The position numbers were made by a program, and so were the translations under genes. A DNA stretch of 64,000 bases from SHLQ01 sp964517125. Its GTDB lineage: Bacteria; Actinomycetota; Acidimicrobiia; Acidimicrobiales; SHLQ01. The stretch lies in NCBI GenBank assembly GCA_964517125.1, contig CAZFBD010000003.1, forward strand, positions 1-64,000, read 5' to 3'. Positions 31,842 through 40,394 of this stretch are shown one piece after another; within the stretch, counting starts at the first letter, position 1; the number at the start of each line of letters is the position of its first letter. A model generated the notes under the pieces. The model saw nothing but the letters and a program-made list of their open reading frames with translations, did not search any database and was not told the DNA's origin.

Positions 31842-32630
31842 TCAGAGAGCCTGGTTCAGGTTCCCGCTTCGAAGGCCTTCGAGGTCCAGCGTGACGTACT
31901 GGTAGCCGGCCTGCTTGACCGCATCGACGACGGCTTCCCGATGCTCCAGGACCCGCGTGAGCGAGTCGACCGGCACCTCGATGCGTGCGATCTCCTCGTA
32001 GTGCCGAACACGAATCTCGGGGAAGCCCATTTGCTTGAGCGCGAACTCTGCACCCTCGACAGACTTCAACCGGGTGAGCGTGACCGTGGTGCCGTAGGGA
32101 ATGCGACTCGCAAGGCATGCAGCGGCGGGCTTCTCTGCCGTTTGGAGACCCAACAGGCGCGATGCCGCGCGGACGTCGTGCTTGGTGAGGCCTGCGTCGA
32201 CCATGGGGAATCGGGCGCCGCGGTCGGCGGCTGCCGTCTGGCCGGGACGATGGTCCCCGAGGTCGTCCATGTTCACGCCGAGAATCACCGTGGCGCCCAA
32301 CTCATCGGCAATGGGCTGAACCGAGTCCATCAGCGCGTCCTTGCAATGGAAGCAGCGGTTGCCGTCGTTCAGCCGGTAGGCAGCATTTTCCATTTCGGAG
32401 GTGTTCACCTGCCGCCAGGACAGCCCCCAGTCGTCGGCGAGTTCGGCGCATTCGTCGTGTTCGGCCCCGGCGAGCGATGGCGACACAGCCGTGACCGCAA
32501 CGGCGTTCTCGGCGCCAAGCGTGTCCTTGGCGACCCACGCCAGAAGCGCGGAGTCAACGCCGCCACTGAACGCAACCACAACACGTTCAAGCGCACGGAG
32601 TTCCGAGCGAAGGGCCTCGATCGACTGCAT
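31842..32630 (-). CDS. larE: ATP-dependent sulfur transferase LarE
   Basis: A 262-residue PP-loop enzyme that inserts sulfur during synthesis of the nickel-pincer nucleotide cofactor of lactate racemase. The PP-loop VVVAFSGGVDSALLAW (about residues 17-32) binds ATP. CFHCKDAL lies near 93-100. The conserved motif EKPAAACLASRIPYGT holds Cys172, equivalent to the sacrificial cysteine of LarE. The ATG at 32630 is used; GGAGGG lies very close to it, so a TTG at 32660 is possible. The partner genes larA, larB and larC are not in the window. Homologues without them also exist, so a different sulfur-insertion role is possible. Confidence 0.87.
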   Translation of the reverse strand: MQSIEALRSELRALERVVVAFSGGVDSALLAWVAKDTLGAENAVAVTAVSPSLAGAEHDECAELADDWGLSWRQVNTSEMENAAYRLNDGNRCFHCKDALMDSVQPIADELGATVILGVNMDDLGDHRPGQTAAADRGARFPMVDAGLTKHDVRAASRLLGLQTAEKPAAACLASRIPYGTTVTLTRLKSVEGAEFALKQMGFPEIRVRHYEEIARIEVPVDSLTRVLEHREAVVDAVKQAGYQYVTLDLEGLRSGNLNQAL

Positions 32631-32678
32631 CCCTCCAGTCTGCTTCCAAACCGTCAGCAATGCTCATCCGCACCCAAT

Positions 32679-32804
32679 GGTGCCTGGCACCCTGACCGTC
32701 GAAGGTGCCAGGCACCTCGGCCAGTTACCGCGAAAATACAGGATCCAACGCTCCCAACGCCCCAATGGTGCCTGGCACCTTGAAGCCAGAAGGAGCCTGG
32801 CACC
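32679..32804. repeat. Cluster of four GGTGCCTGGCACC-type palindromes
   Basis: GGTGCCTGGCACC or its complement occurs at 32679-32691, 32704-32716 and 32767-32779, with a one-mismatch copy GGAGCCTGGCACC at 32792-32804. They form two tandem units, each starting CCCAATGGTGCCTGGCACC, spaced 88 bp apart, and each able to fold into a long hairpin. The same core is inside the terminator at 12447-12477. They lie 3' of the hydrolase gene and 5' of larE. REP-like behaviour is inference. Confidence 0.75.
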
Positions 32805-32807
32805 TTT

Positions 32808-32826
32808 GATATATCAACGGTATATC
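32808..32826. repeat. AT-rich inverted repeat 3' of the hydrolase gene
   Basis: GATATA and TATATC flank a 7-base centre, an unusually AT-rich element for this genome, starting 16 bp past the hydrolase stop (minus strand). It probably forms part of the hydrolase transcript's 3' end. Its function is not known. Confidence 0.35.
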
Positions 32827-32841
32827 AGGTGCTGAGGTGGG

Positions 32842-33624
32842 TCAGGCGGTTTGGGCTTGGAGGGCGAAGCGGCGGACGTGTGGAGCCACCAGGTGGGGGC
32901 ATTCGACGATGATCGAATGGCGCATGTCGGGGAGGATCACGAGCTCGCTGTTGGGCAGCTGTTCGTGAATGAACTGGTTGAGCCGTGGATTGCAGCCCGG
33001 GTCGTTTTCTCCGGTCAGCACCAGACATGGCACCTCGACCTCGTGGAGCCACGGGGCCATCTCGGCTTCGGCGTACACGTCGAACACCGAGAGGAACACC
33101 TCGGGAGGCGTGGTCAGCACCTGATCGATGCGGTGCGCGATGACATCGGGATTCTGCTCGGCGAACGAGTCGGTGTACCAGCGACCAACGAGGGTTCCCA
33201 GCACCTCGTCGATGCCTTCGTCGCGCATCCGCTGGACCACGCCACGCACCCGTGAGCTGTCATCGTCGGTTCGACCGGCGGCCGTCGACAACAGCCCCAC
33301 CGAGAGCACCCGATCGGGAAACCGTTGGGCATAGCGCGGCCCGATCTGTCCGCCGAGCGAATGACCGATGACGTGGATCTGTTCGTGACCGAGGCGCTCT
33401 CGCAACGCTTCGAGATCGTCGACCAACTGGTCGAGGGAGTACGGGACCGGCGGCACCGGGCTCGCTCCGTGGCCGCGCAGGTCGAAGGTGACACACGTGA
33501 ACACGTCGGAGAGTGCGTCGACCAGTGGGGCCCACATGACCTTGCGTGAACCAATGCCGTGCACCATGTACATCGGTGGGCCGTGGCCCGTGACCTCGTA
33601 CGCAACATCCACTGCGTCGGTCAT
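32842..33624 (-). CDS. Alpha/beta-fold hydrolase
   Basis: A 260-residue hydrolase. The oxyanion-hole motif VHGIGS is near residue 21. The nucleophile elbow VIGHSLGGQ places Ser89. The acid is in LTGENDPGCNP and the catalytic His in MRHSIIVECP near the C-terminus. The ATG overlaps the stop of the upstream LLM gene (ATGA), suggesting the two enzymes act on the same substrate, for example hydrolysis after a flavin-dependent oxidation (inference). No substrate-specific signature is visible. Confidence 0.88.
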   Translation of the reverse strand: MTDAVDVAYEVTGHGPPMYMVHGIGSRKVMWAPLVDALSDVFTCVTFDLRGHGASPVPPVPYSLDQLVDDLEALRERLGHEQIHVIGHSLGGQIGPRYAQRFPDRVLSVGLLSTAAGRTDDDSSRVRGVVQRMRDEGIDEVLGTLVGRWYTDSFAEQNPDVIAHRIDQVLTTPPEVFLSVFDVYAEAEMAPWLHEVEVPCLVLTGENDPGCNPRLNQFIHEQLPNSELVILPDMRHSIIVECPHLVAPHVRRFALQAQTA

Positions 33625-34682
33625 CGGACGCCCTCGGCGGCGACCGCAGATTCCGGCCGATGGGCGCCCGGGAAGTGAGGCATCACATCGGCAGCGATGC
33701 GCTCCATCATGTCCAGCGTCTCTGCCTGCGATTGCCCGATGTTCGAACTGAAGATGAACTCATCGATCCCACGTTCGTGGTACTCGCCCAATCGTTCGAC
33801 CATCTCATCGGCCGTGCAGATCATGATGTTGTTGTCGAGCTCCTCGATCGTTTGGGCCCGCTGCAACGGAGCGATACATCCGTTCTCGACGATGCCGGGG
33901 CCCGTGAACACGTTGTCGAACCGGCTGTAGTAGTCGTGGGCAAGTTCCAGCTTCTGACGAGCGTCGGCGGCATCGGTGGCGCAGTACACGATGCGGCTGA
34001 GCATGATTCGAAGGTGGTCACCCTCGGCCCCCATCTCGGCCTTCGCTTCCTTGTGCGCGTCGACTTGCATGCGGAACAGGTCGGGGTCACCGGCAAGCGG
34101 CGTCGTTTGAATGTTGAACCCCCGAAGCGTGGCCGACCGGATTCCGGCGTGGTTCATCGTGGCGATCATCATGCGCGGACGGGGCGACGTGTATGGCCTG
34201 GGCATGATCGTGATCGGATCGAAATCGTAGAACTCGCCGTGATGCTCGACCTCGAACTCCGTGAGCAACCGGAGCAGCACGTCGAGCGATTCATCGAACT
34301 TGGCCCGACTCTGGTCGAGCGGCGTGCCGAGACGCTCCATCTCGTAGCCGAAGGCACCTCGGCCGACGCCGAGCACCAGACGGCCTTTCGTCAGGATGTC
34401 CGCCATGGCGACTTCGCCGGCGAACACCCGCATGTCGTGCAATGGCAGAACTGCCACCGACGTCACCAGATCGATGTGTTCGGTTTCGCAGGCCAGCCGT
34501 ACGGCGAACTGCAAGGGAGCCGGATTCAGCAGAATGTTGATGACGTGGTGCTCGGGGATGGACACGCTGTTGTAGCCAAGCCGCTCCGCCGTCTTCGCCT
34601 GCTCAATCATGTCGTCGTACAAGCGAGCGCCGCCATAGGCAGGGTCCGGATAGTACGAGGACACAAAGTGGTTGAAGTCCAT
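33621..34682 (-). CDS. LLM-class flavin-dependent oxidoreductase (luciferase-like monooxygenase)
   Basis: A 353-residue bacterial-luciferase-type TIM barrel. It has SIPEHHVINILLNPAP (the EHH motif near residues 44-46), VAVLPLHDMRVFAGEVAMAD, and GRLVLGVGRGAFGYEMERLG (about 100-119) at the flavin phosphate site. EHH and the sequence GVGRG favour FMN-dependent monooxygenase relatives over the F420-reductase type at 5669. It is cotranscribed with the downstream hydrolase. The divergent neighbour is an SDR oxidoreductase 95 bp away. Substrate unknown. Confidence 0.88.
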   Translation of the reverse strand: MDFNHFVSSYYPDPAYGGARLYDDMIEQAKTAERLGYNSVSIPEHHVINILLNPAPLQFAVRLACETEHIDLVTSVAVLPLHDMRVFAGEVAMADILTKGRLVLGVGRGAFGYEMERLGTPLDQSRAKFDESLDVLLRLLTEFEVEHHGEFYDFDPITIMPRPYTSPRPRMMIATMNHAGIRSATLRGFNIQTTPLAGDPDLFRMQVDAHKEAKAEMGAEGDHLRIMLSRIVYCATDAADARQKLELAHDYYSRFDNVFTGPGIVENGCIAPLQRAQTIEELDNNIMICTADEMVERLGEYHERGIDEFIFSSNIGQSQAETLDMMERIAADVMPHFPGAHRPESAVAAEGVR

Positions 34683-34777
34683 CGGGTCAGTATGGATTCG
34701 GGACCTGCAAGGAGCAAGGAAAACTGCGGCGCCGATGAGTCCGTCGAGACAACGGCGCCACTGCTTTACTCGACGGC

Positions 34778-35455
34778 GTGGATCTTCTTGGCGCCAACAT
34801 CCTTCTCGCCGGCGCGACCGGCGGACTCGGCACGGCCATCGGCCGCCAGCTCACCGATGCTGGAGCACGCCTCACCCTTGTGTCCCGAGACGCGGCCAGG
34901 CTCGACGCCTGCACGCTCGATGGGCGACGACAGGTGGCCGATCTCCGGAGTCCGGCAGGAGCCGAGGCGGCGGTCGCCGCAGCAACCCAGGACGATCAGC
35001 CGATCGACGTCGTGGTCAACGCTGTTGGTGTCGTTGCGTTCGGCGCGGTGAACGAACTCTCGTCCGATGCGCTCGAGGAACTGTTCCTGACCAACGTGTT
35101 TGCCACCGTGTTCCTTTCGCAGGCAGCGATCGGCCACATGGCGAAAGGCGGAGCGATGGTCAACATCTCCGGAGTCATTGCGGAGAAGAACCTGCCGGGC
35201 ATGGCCGCCTACGGAGCATCAAAAGCGGCGATCCGGGCGTTCGGTGAAGGGTTCGGCCGCGAAGCCCGTCGGGCAAAGGTCCGGCTCATCGACGCTCGTC
35301 CACCGCATACCGAGACGGGATTGGCCGATCGGGCCATCGAGGGCAACGCGCCGAACTTTCCGGAAGGCCTCACCCCTCACGCCGTCGCGGCGACGATCGT
35401 GGCGGCGATCGCCGACGACACGGTGACCGACCTTCCGAGCAGCTCGTTCTCCTAG
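34778..35455 (+). CDS. Short-chain dehydrogenase/reductase (SDR)
   Basis: A 225-residue classical SDR. The cofactor-binding motif is GATGGLG (residues 12-18). Arg near 37 (SRDAAR) suggests NADPH. NAVG at 81-84 corresponds to NNAG. The catalytic tetrad is Ser131, Tyr145 and Lys149 (YGASKAA) with Asn from the preceding motif (TNVFAT). The start is GTG at 34778. It ends with a 4-base convergent overlap with the large repeat protein. It is shorter than most SDRs (about 250 residues), lacking part of the C-terminal substrate loop. Confidence 0.9.
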   Translation: MDLLGANILLAGATGGLGTAIGRQLTDAGARLTLVSRDAARLDACTLDGRRQVADLRSPAGAEAAVAAATQDDQPIDVVVNAVGVVAFGAVNELSSDALEELFLTNVFATVFLSQAAIGHMAKGGAMVNISGVIAEKNLPGMAAYGASKAAIRAFGEGFGREARRAKVRLIDARPPHTETGLADRAIEGNAPNFPEGLTPHAVAATIVAAIADDTVTDLPSSSFS

Positions 35456-38103
35456 TCGCCGCCAAACGGCTGGAAGCCGCCAGCGACACGCCGCTCGATG
35501 ATGACGGGATCGGGTGCGTGCTGTGTGTACAGCGCCAGGCCCTCCCGAGGCATTCGATCTGACGAGGTGAAGGCTCCGCCAACGACGATTCGTGCGTCGC
35601 CTGCGCCGGCGCCGGGAATCACGAGAACGGCGTCGACACCTCGGACGCTGTTGAGGTCCGGGTCCCAGGCAAGGACACGTCCGGAGGCTCCGTCGAGCGC
35701 ATTGACCTTCTGAAGCGGCCGGTGTCCGTCGGGGTAGCGCTCCACGTCGGGATCATCGACGAATGCCGGATCGAATGCACCGATGCTCTCGTGGTGCCCG
35801 CCGATGATGAGGGTGTCCGAGGATCCGTCATAGTCACAGGCCTGAATGCCGCCATCGGTGGTCGCGCCCCATACGCCACCGTCGGGCGAGAGAGCCGATG
35901 CACCGGTCAGGGTGTCGAACTTGCCAACGTTGTGCTGGTTTGGCCTCGGCTGGTGGAGCGANNNNNNNNNNNNNNNNNNNNNNNNNNNNNNNNNNNNNNN
36001 NNNNNNNNNNNNNNNNNNNNNNNNNNNNNNNNNNNNNNNNNNNNNNNNNNNNNNNNNNNNNTTGGCTGGTGCGGCCTGAAGGCCGACCTCCTCGACGGGT
36101 TCGTCAACCGGAACCGGGTTCTCGGCAGGCTCGTCGTCGATCGCCTCATCGGGGCTCGGTGCGGGTGCCTGGTCGGCGTCGTAGGGAATCCAGACGAGCC
36201 CTGGTTCCGGATTGGTGAGCCACCAGTCGCCACAGATGAAGACCGAACCTCGCCCGTCAGGGACCAGATCACGAATCTGCGCAGTGACATCGCCTCCGGC
36301 AAGGTTGTTGTCGCCAATGCTCGGAGCGAAGCCGCTGAGCACCGGTTCGGGGCCGGTCAGGTCAAAGGCGGCCACAGAATTGCGCACCTCGCCGACCGGC
36401 TCATCGTCGGGCCAAGGTGTTGCCGGTTGCGCCACGACCGTCTGCAGGTAGGTCCGCCAGTGACTCGTGGTGGGGTCGGCCTCGATCCGTTCGAACGAAC
36501 CGCCGGCGAACAGCGTGTCTCCATCGATCGCCAGCGCCGATACCGACGCAAACAGGCTGCCGTCGGCCTGTGTTGCGGTTGGGATGACCATCGGCGTGAA
36601 TGTGGGGTCGACCTGCGCCGTTTCGATGTCGAGACGAATGAGCCTGGACACGGGACGAAGCTCGCCGTCGACCGCCGCGGTGTGAATTCCGCCGGAAACG
36701 TAGAGGTGGTCGCCGTGCGTGACGATGGCGGAGACGCCACCGCGAACATCGGCACTCCACTCGAAATCGATCTCGCCTGTGAGTCGATCGACACGAAGGA
36801 GATTCACGACACCGCTGGACCGAAGGGGGAACGATTCGGGGACTTCGGCGGCTTCGTCGATGGTGAAACGGCCGCCCACGTAGAGGTGTTCGCCGTGCAG
36901 CGCCAGCGCACGGATGCGGTCGGTTCGCAGTGATCCGCTGTCGGTGACACCGAGCGAGTCGACGACGAGCGGCACGTCGAAGTCGGTGACGGTTCCGGTT
37001 GCGAGGTCGCAGGCGAACAATCCATCGCGGGCCACACCCTCGCCGAGAAGACCGGTTTCGAGATCACGATCGGTGGAGTCGTACGCGCGGTCGAACCTGC
37101 CACCCACGAAAAGCACGTCGACCTCGGCATCGTGCACCAGGGCACGCACCCACAACGACGACAGATTCGGCCGGCCGGTGTCGCCAACGTCGACGAATTC
37201 GCCGTCGGTCAGTACGCGGGACTCATCGGCAGGATCCACCAAACACATCGAGGCATCGGCAGACGGGGTCATCGGCAATCCGGCACGATCTGGTGAACAG
37301 GCGGCGGTCGTGCTCCAGGACACGGCCCGTTCCAGGAGATCGAGGCCCTCGGTCGAGAACAGGGTGCCCCGATTGCTGGGCAACCCGACACGACAGGCCG
37401 GGGCCACATCGGTGTCGTCGACGATGGGAAAGTCCAGCACGGTTCCGGGCTCGTAGACGAACACGGCTGCTCCCTCGGGACCGTCGGCGAGGACCAGAGG
37501 TCCGTCGGCCGGAGTCGATTCGGGCGTCCAGCCCTGACCAACCGCTGCCGACGCATCGTCGAGGAATGGGCTGAGCGTCTCGCCGAGCTCGTTGACCACT
37601 GGGTGATCGATGTCGCGGATCTCGATCGAGGAGACGTCCTGCAGCGGCGTGATGCCATCTTCGAACGGGGCGAGACCGAGCGCGGTCCATGACGACGCCT
37701 TCAGCGCCACCACCGGAACGGCAGCCTTCAACAGGAACGGCCGGAAGTTTGATGCGCTGGTGGAAGCCGCGAGCACGACTGCGTCGATGCCGTTCAGATC
37801 GGAGGCCTGGAACGAGGTATCGACGACCACCGACATCTGGAACCGTTCGCGAAGCCGATCGTGGGTCTGATGATCGGTGGCAGATCCGGTCAGGAGGTCG
37901 CCGTCGGTGCCCTTGGCGAGCTCTTCACCCACAACGAACAACACCGTGGACGACGGCAGCGCCACGAGCGGATGCCCTTGGAATGCCGCCGCGGGGCTGG
38001 CAAAGGGGAGCAGCGACGCAACGAGCAGCAAAACAGCCGCAGTGCATCGCCACCGAAGACCTCTGGCGCGCCGTACGTGAGAAGGGGGTGATGTCGTGCT
38101 CAT
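35452..38103 (-). CDS. Large exported beta-propeller-like repeat protein, interrupted by an assembly gap
   Basis: About 880 residues, counting the 100-N gap (35962-36061) as in frame. A signal peptide lies at about residues 18-42 (WRCTAAVLLLVASLLPFASP). The first 230 residues are a domain with unclear family, containing VVGEELAKGTDGDLLTGSAT. The rest carries repeats with the motif LYVGGRFT / LYVSGGIHT / LFAGGSFER / IVVGGAFT, each following a WS..DG- or LALHGEH-type strand, as in DUF5122/delta-60 beta-propellers. A Pro-Glu-rich linker precedes the gap. The ATG at 38103 starts the signal peptide. The length across the gap is unverified. Function unknown; an extracellular binding role is likely. 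Confidence 0.7.
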   Translation of the reverse strand: MSTTSPPSHVRRARGLRWRCTAAVLLLVASLLPFASPAAAFQGHPLVALPSSTVLFVVGEELAKGTDGDLLTGSATDHQTHDRLRERFQMSVVVDTSFQASDLNGIDAVVLAASTSASNFRPFLLKAAVPVVALKASSWTALGLAPFEDGITPLQDVSSIEIRDIDHPVVNELGETLSPFLDDASAAVGQGWTPESTPADGPLVLADGPEGAAVFVYEPGTVLDFPIVDDTDVAPACRVGLPSNRGTLFSTEGLDLLERAVSWSTTAACSPDRAGLPMTPSADASMCLVDPADESRVLTDGEFVDVGDTGRPNLSSLWVRALVHDAEVDVLFVGGRFDRAYDSTDRDLETGLLGEGVARDGLFACDLATGTVTDFDVPLVVDSLGVTDSGSLRTDRIRALALHGEHLYVGGRFTIDEAAEVPESFPLRSSGVVNLLRVDRLTGEIDFEWSADVRGGVSAIVTHGDHLYVSGGIHTAAVDGELRPVSRLIRLDIETAQVDPTFTPMVIPTATQADGSLFASVSALAIDGDTLFAGGSFERIEADPTTSHWRTYLQTVVAQPATPWPDDEPVGEVRNSVAAFDLTGPEPVLSGFAPSIGDNNLAGGDVTAQIRDLVPDGRGSVFICGDWWLTNPEPGLVWIPYDADQAPAPSPDEAIDDEPAENPVPVDEPVEEVGLQAAPAXXXXXXXXXXXXXXXXXXXXXXXXXXXXXXXXXXSLHQPRPNQHNVGKFDTLTGASALSPDGGVWGATTDGGIQACDYDGSSDTLIIGGHHESIGAFDPAFVDDPDVERYPDGHRPLQKVNALDGASGRVLAWDPDLNSVRGVDAVLVIPGAGAGDARIVVGGAFTSSDRMPREGLALYTQHAPDPVIIERRVAGGFQPFGGD
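35962..36061. other. Assembly gap of 100 N
   Basis: A 100-base placeholder inside the beta-propeller gene. The coding frame is the same on both sides if the length is taken literally, but the real gap size is unknown. Confidence 0.99.
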
Positions 38104-38230
38104 GGAGAAGGTGTCTGTGGGGATCTGCTTCCTGGTGCCCGCGCTGCGTGACCCACCCCACGATCTTTGCAGATGGGAACCAGAAACCACCGGTCGCCGG
38201 AAGATTTACTCACCTTCCAGCGGGCGTGGG

Positions 38231-39607
38231 CTACCGGCCAAACATCGTGTGCAGACCGCAGTAGAAGACCGGCTCCGACGCCTCGGCGGCAGGCGCTATC
38301 GCCATGCTTGCCATGGCGAGACCGGCCATGATCGTGATCGCAACAGCTGCCGGTGCCAGACGTGAACGGGACCCCGGGGCGGGTGGTTCCGGTGCCGGAC
38401 CCTCGTCAATGAACAGGTGCACCACGGCAGCGAACACACCCAACCCAACCGAGATCCACCAGACCACCAGGTATGAGCCCGTGGTATCGGCCAGGTAGCC
38501 GCCAAGCCAGGCGCCGATGAACGCGCCCATCTGATGGCCAAGAAAGACGATGCCGAAGAGAGCTCCGGCATTGGCCGTGCCGAACTGCTGGGCGACGATG
38601 CCCGACGTGAGCGGCACGGTGGTGAGCCAGAGCAGGCCAATTCCTGCGCCGAAGACAAGAGTGGATGTGGAGCTGGCGGGGACGAGCACGAAGGCGGCGA
38701 TCACGATGGCACGCAGTCCGTATACGATCGCAAGCAGCTGGGTTTTGCTATGCCGTCCGCCGAGAACACCCGCTGCGTAGGAGCCGGCCATGTTGAAGAG
38801 CCCGATGAGAACCAGGGCCCAGGCAGCGACACTCCCCGCCTGTCCCAGGTCGCCCGTGTAGCTCTTCAGGTGGGTGGCGATGAACGTGACATGAAAGCCA
38901 CACACGAAGAATGCAGCGTTCAACAAGAGGAACCCGCGGGAGTGCCGGGCCTTGCGAAGGTCGTGTGAAAGAGGTGTCTTCTCGGCAACCACACCGACGG
39001 CACGGTTCTGATCGGTGGCGTTTCCACGGAAGACTGGAGCGCACAGCAACATGATCGCCAGCAGTACGCCCAGGAACGCAGCAGCTGTTCGCCAACCCTC
39101 GGACTCGATCAGCCACTGGACGACCGGAATCATGACCACCTGACCTGCGGTCGTGAATGCGGTGGTCACTCCCATCGCCCACGAGACCCGGTCGGGAGGT
39201 ACCAGGCGACTGACCGAGGCGAGGACCACCGAGAACGATGCGGCAGCCATGCCAACGCCGACCATGAAGCCGGTGGACGCGTGGATGGTCCAGGCGCTGG
39301 TGGACGCGCCCATGACGAACAGACCGGCCGAATAGGCAACCGCGCCGAATGCCAGTACACGGGCGCCACCGAACCGATCGGCCACCGCTCCGGCGATCGG
39401 TTGTCCGATTCCCCAGACGATCGCCTGAATGGCGATGGCGAGTCCGAACATGCCTCGGTCCGTATCGAGCGTTTCGATGACCGGATCCAGGAACAGACCG
39501 AACGTGGCACGAGCGCCACCGCTGATCGCCGCCAGGATCGTTCCTGCCAAGAGCAGGATCCACAGCGGCGGAATGCGAAGTTGTGACGTTGGGGGCTGCG
39601 CCTGCAC
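38231..39607 (-). CDS. Major facilitator superfamily transporter
   Basis: A 458-residue carrier with about twelve transmembrane helices. The first is WILLLAGTILAAISGGARAT. The loop after helix 2 is GAVADRFGGARVL, matching the MFS A-motif GxLaDrxGrr. A long cytoplasmic loop lies near residues 205-235, followed by LLLNAAFFVCGFHVTFIATH at helix 7, as in the monocarboxylate/oxalate-formate antiporter-like branch. A thirteenth hydrophobic stretch near the C-terminus (VAITIMAGLAMASMAIAPAA) is extra. The start is GTG at 39607. The substrate cannot be deduced. Confidence 0.88.
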   Translation of the reverse strand: MQAQPPTSQLRIPPLWILLLAGTILAAISGGARATFGLFLDPVIETLDTDRGMFGLAIAIQAIVWGIGQPIAGAVADRFGGARVLAFGAVAYSAGLFVMGASTSAWTIHASTGFMVGVGMAAASFSVVLASVSRLVPPDRVSWAMGVTTAFTTAGQVVMIPVVQWLIESEGWRTAAAFLGVLLAIMLLCAPVFRGNATDQNRAVGVVAEKTPLSHDLRKARHSRGFLLLNAAFFVCGFHVTFIATHLKSYTGDLGQAGSVAAWALVLIGLFNMAGSYAAGVLGGRHSKTQLLAIVYGLRAIVIAAFVLVPASSTSTLVFGAGIGLLWLTTVPLTSGIVAQQFGTANAGALFGIVFLGHQMGAFIGAWLGGYLADTTGSYLVVWWISVGLGVFAAVVHLFIDEGPAPEPPAPGSRSRLAPAAVAITIMAGLAMASMAIAPAAEASEPVFYCGLHTMFGR

Positions 39608-39661
39608 GGGTCCGAATGTAGACGGACCAGCGGGCCGTGAGGTAGGCCGGATGCCGTCCGC

Positions 39662-40378
39662 TCAGCCGATTCGATACGGCAGCAACCGTTCGTACATGGG
39701 GGTGGCCTGTTCCAGGACCGGCGCGACTGCGGCAAGGAGTTCGGCGTTCTTCGGCACGTAGGGCTGCCAACCGGTGGATCGATGCACGCCGTCGTACCAA
39801 TGCGGCGCCCATACGCCGTCCTCTGGCTTGGGTCCGGCTGGCCACGTCAACATGACTTCGTCGAAACCGATCCCCAGCCGAGCGCACAGCTCGCCGAGCA
39901 CTGCAGCAGGGTCGGCCAGCAGGATCTTCGTATCGATGACGATCGGTTCCTCATCGGCCTCGAGCAGCGCGTCGAGGATCTCCATCATTTCGGGAAAACC
40001 GGTGTCGTCGATGGTGGCGTCCGGCAGCTGAACCTGCAACGAGGTGAGCATGTCGTGCGGTGACCGGGTCAACAACACGTTCTGAAACTGCGGCAGGAAC
40101 GAGCGGTCCATCTGCACCAGGTGCTTTGCCATCTGCTTGAAGAAGACGATGGGGGTCGCATGCGGAGCGAGCATCAGGTCCCGAACAACCGCGTCGCCAT
40201 CGTTGTCCTGCGCTGCCAGCACGTCGTCATCACCGGGATGCCGTCGGCCGGTCACACGCAGGTAGTGGGCGTAGATGGGCTCGTCGAACACGGTCGTGTC
40301 CGCACGCTGACGCCAGGAGTACATCATGGCTGTCGAGAGGTTTCGTGGGCTCGACCACATGTTGATTCGGAGCGTCAT
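39662..40378 (-). CDS. Sulfotransferase-like P-loop protein
   Basis: A 238-residue protein. The N-terminal MWSSPRNLSTAMMYSWRQR corresponds to the 5'-phosphosulfate-binding loop of the sulfotransferase family (PxSxxS/T-type loop, SPRNLSTAM), and the conserved LTRSPHDMLTSL provides the 3'-phosphate contact (RxPxDxxxS). It follows the class IV aminotransferase gene by 16 bp. The true acceptor is unknown, and whether it uses PAPS is assumed from these motifs. The ATG at 40378 places the loop at the N-terminus; a longer frame is not conserved. Confidence 0.75.
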   Translation of the reverse strand: MTLRINMWSSPRNLSTAMMYSWRQRADTTVFDEPIYAHYLRVTGRRHPGDDDVLAAQDNDGDAVVRDLMLAPHATPIVFFKQMAKHLVQMDRSFLPQFQNVLLTRSPHDMLTSLQVQLPDATIDDTGFPEMMEILDALLEADEEPIVIDTKILLADPAAVLGELCARLGIGFDEVMLTWPAGPKPEDGVWAPHWYDGVHRSTGWQPYVPKNAELLAAVAPVLEQATPMYERLLPYRIG

Positions 40379-40394
40379 CGGTGGCCCAGCCTTT

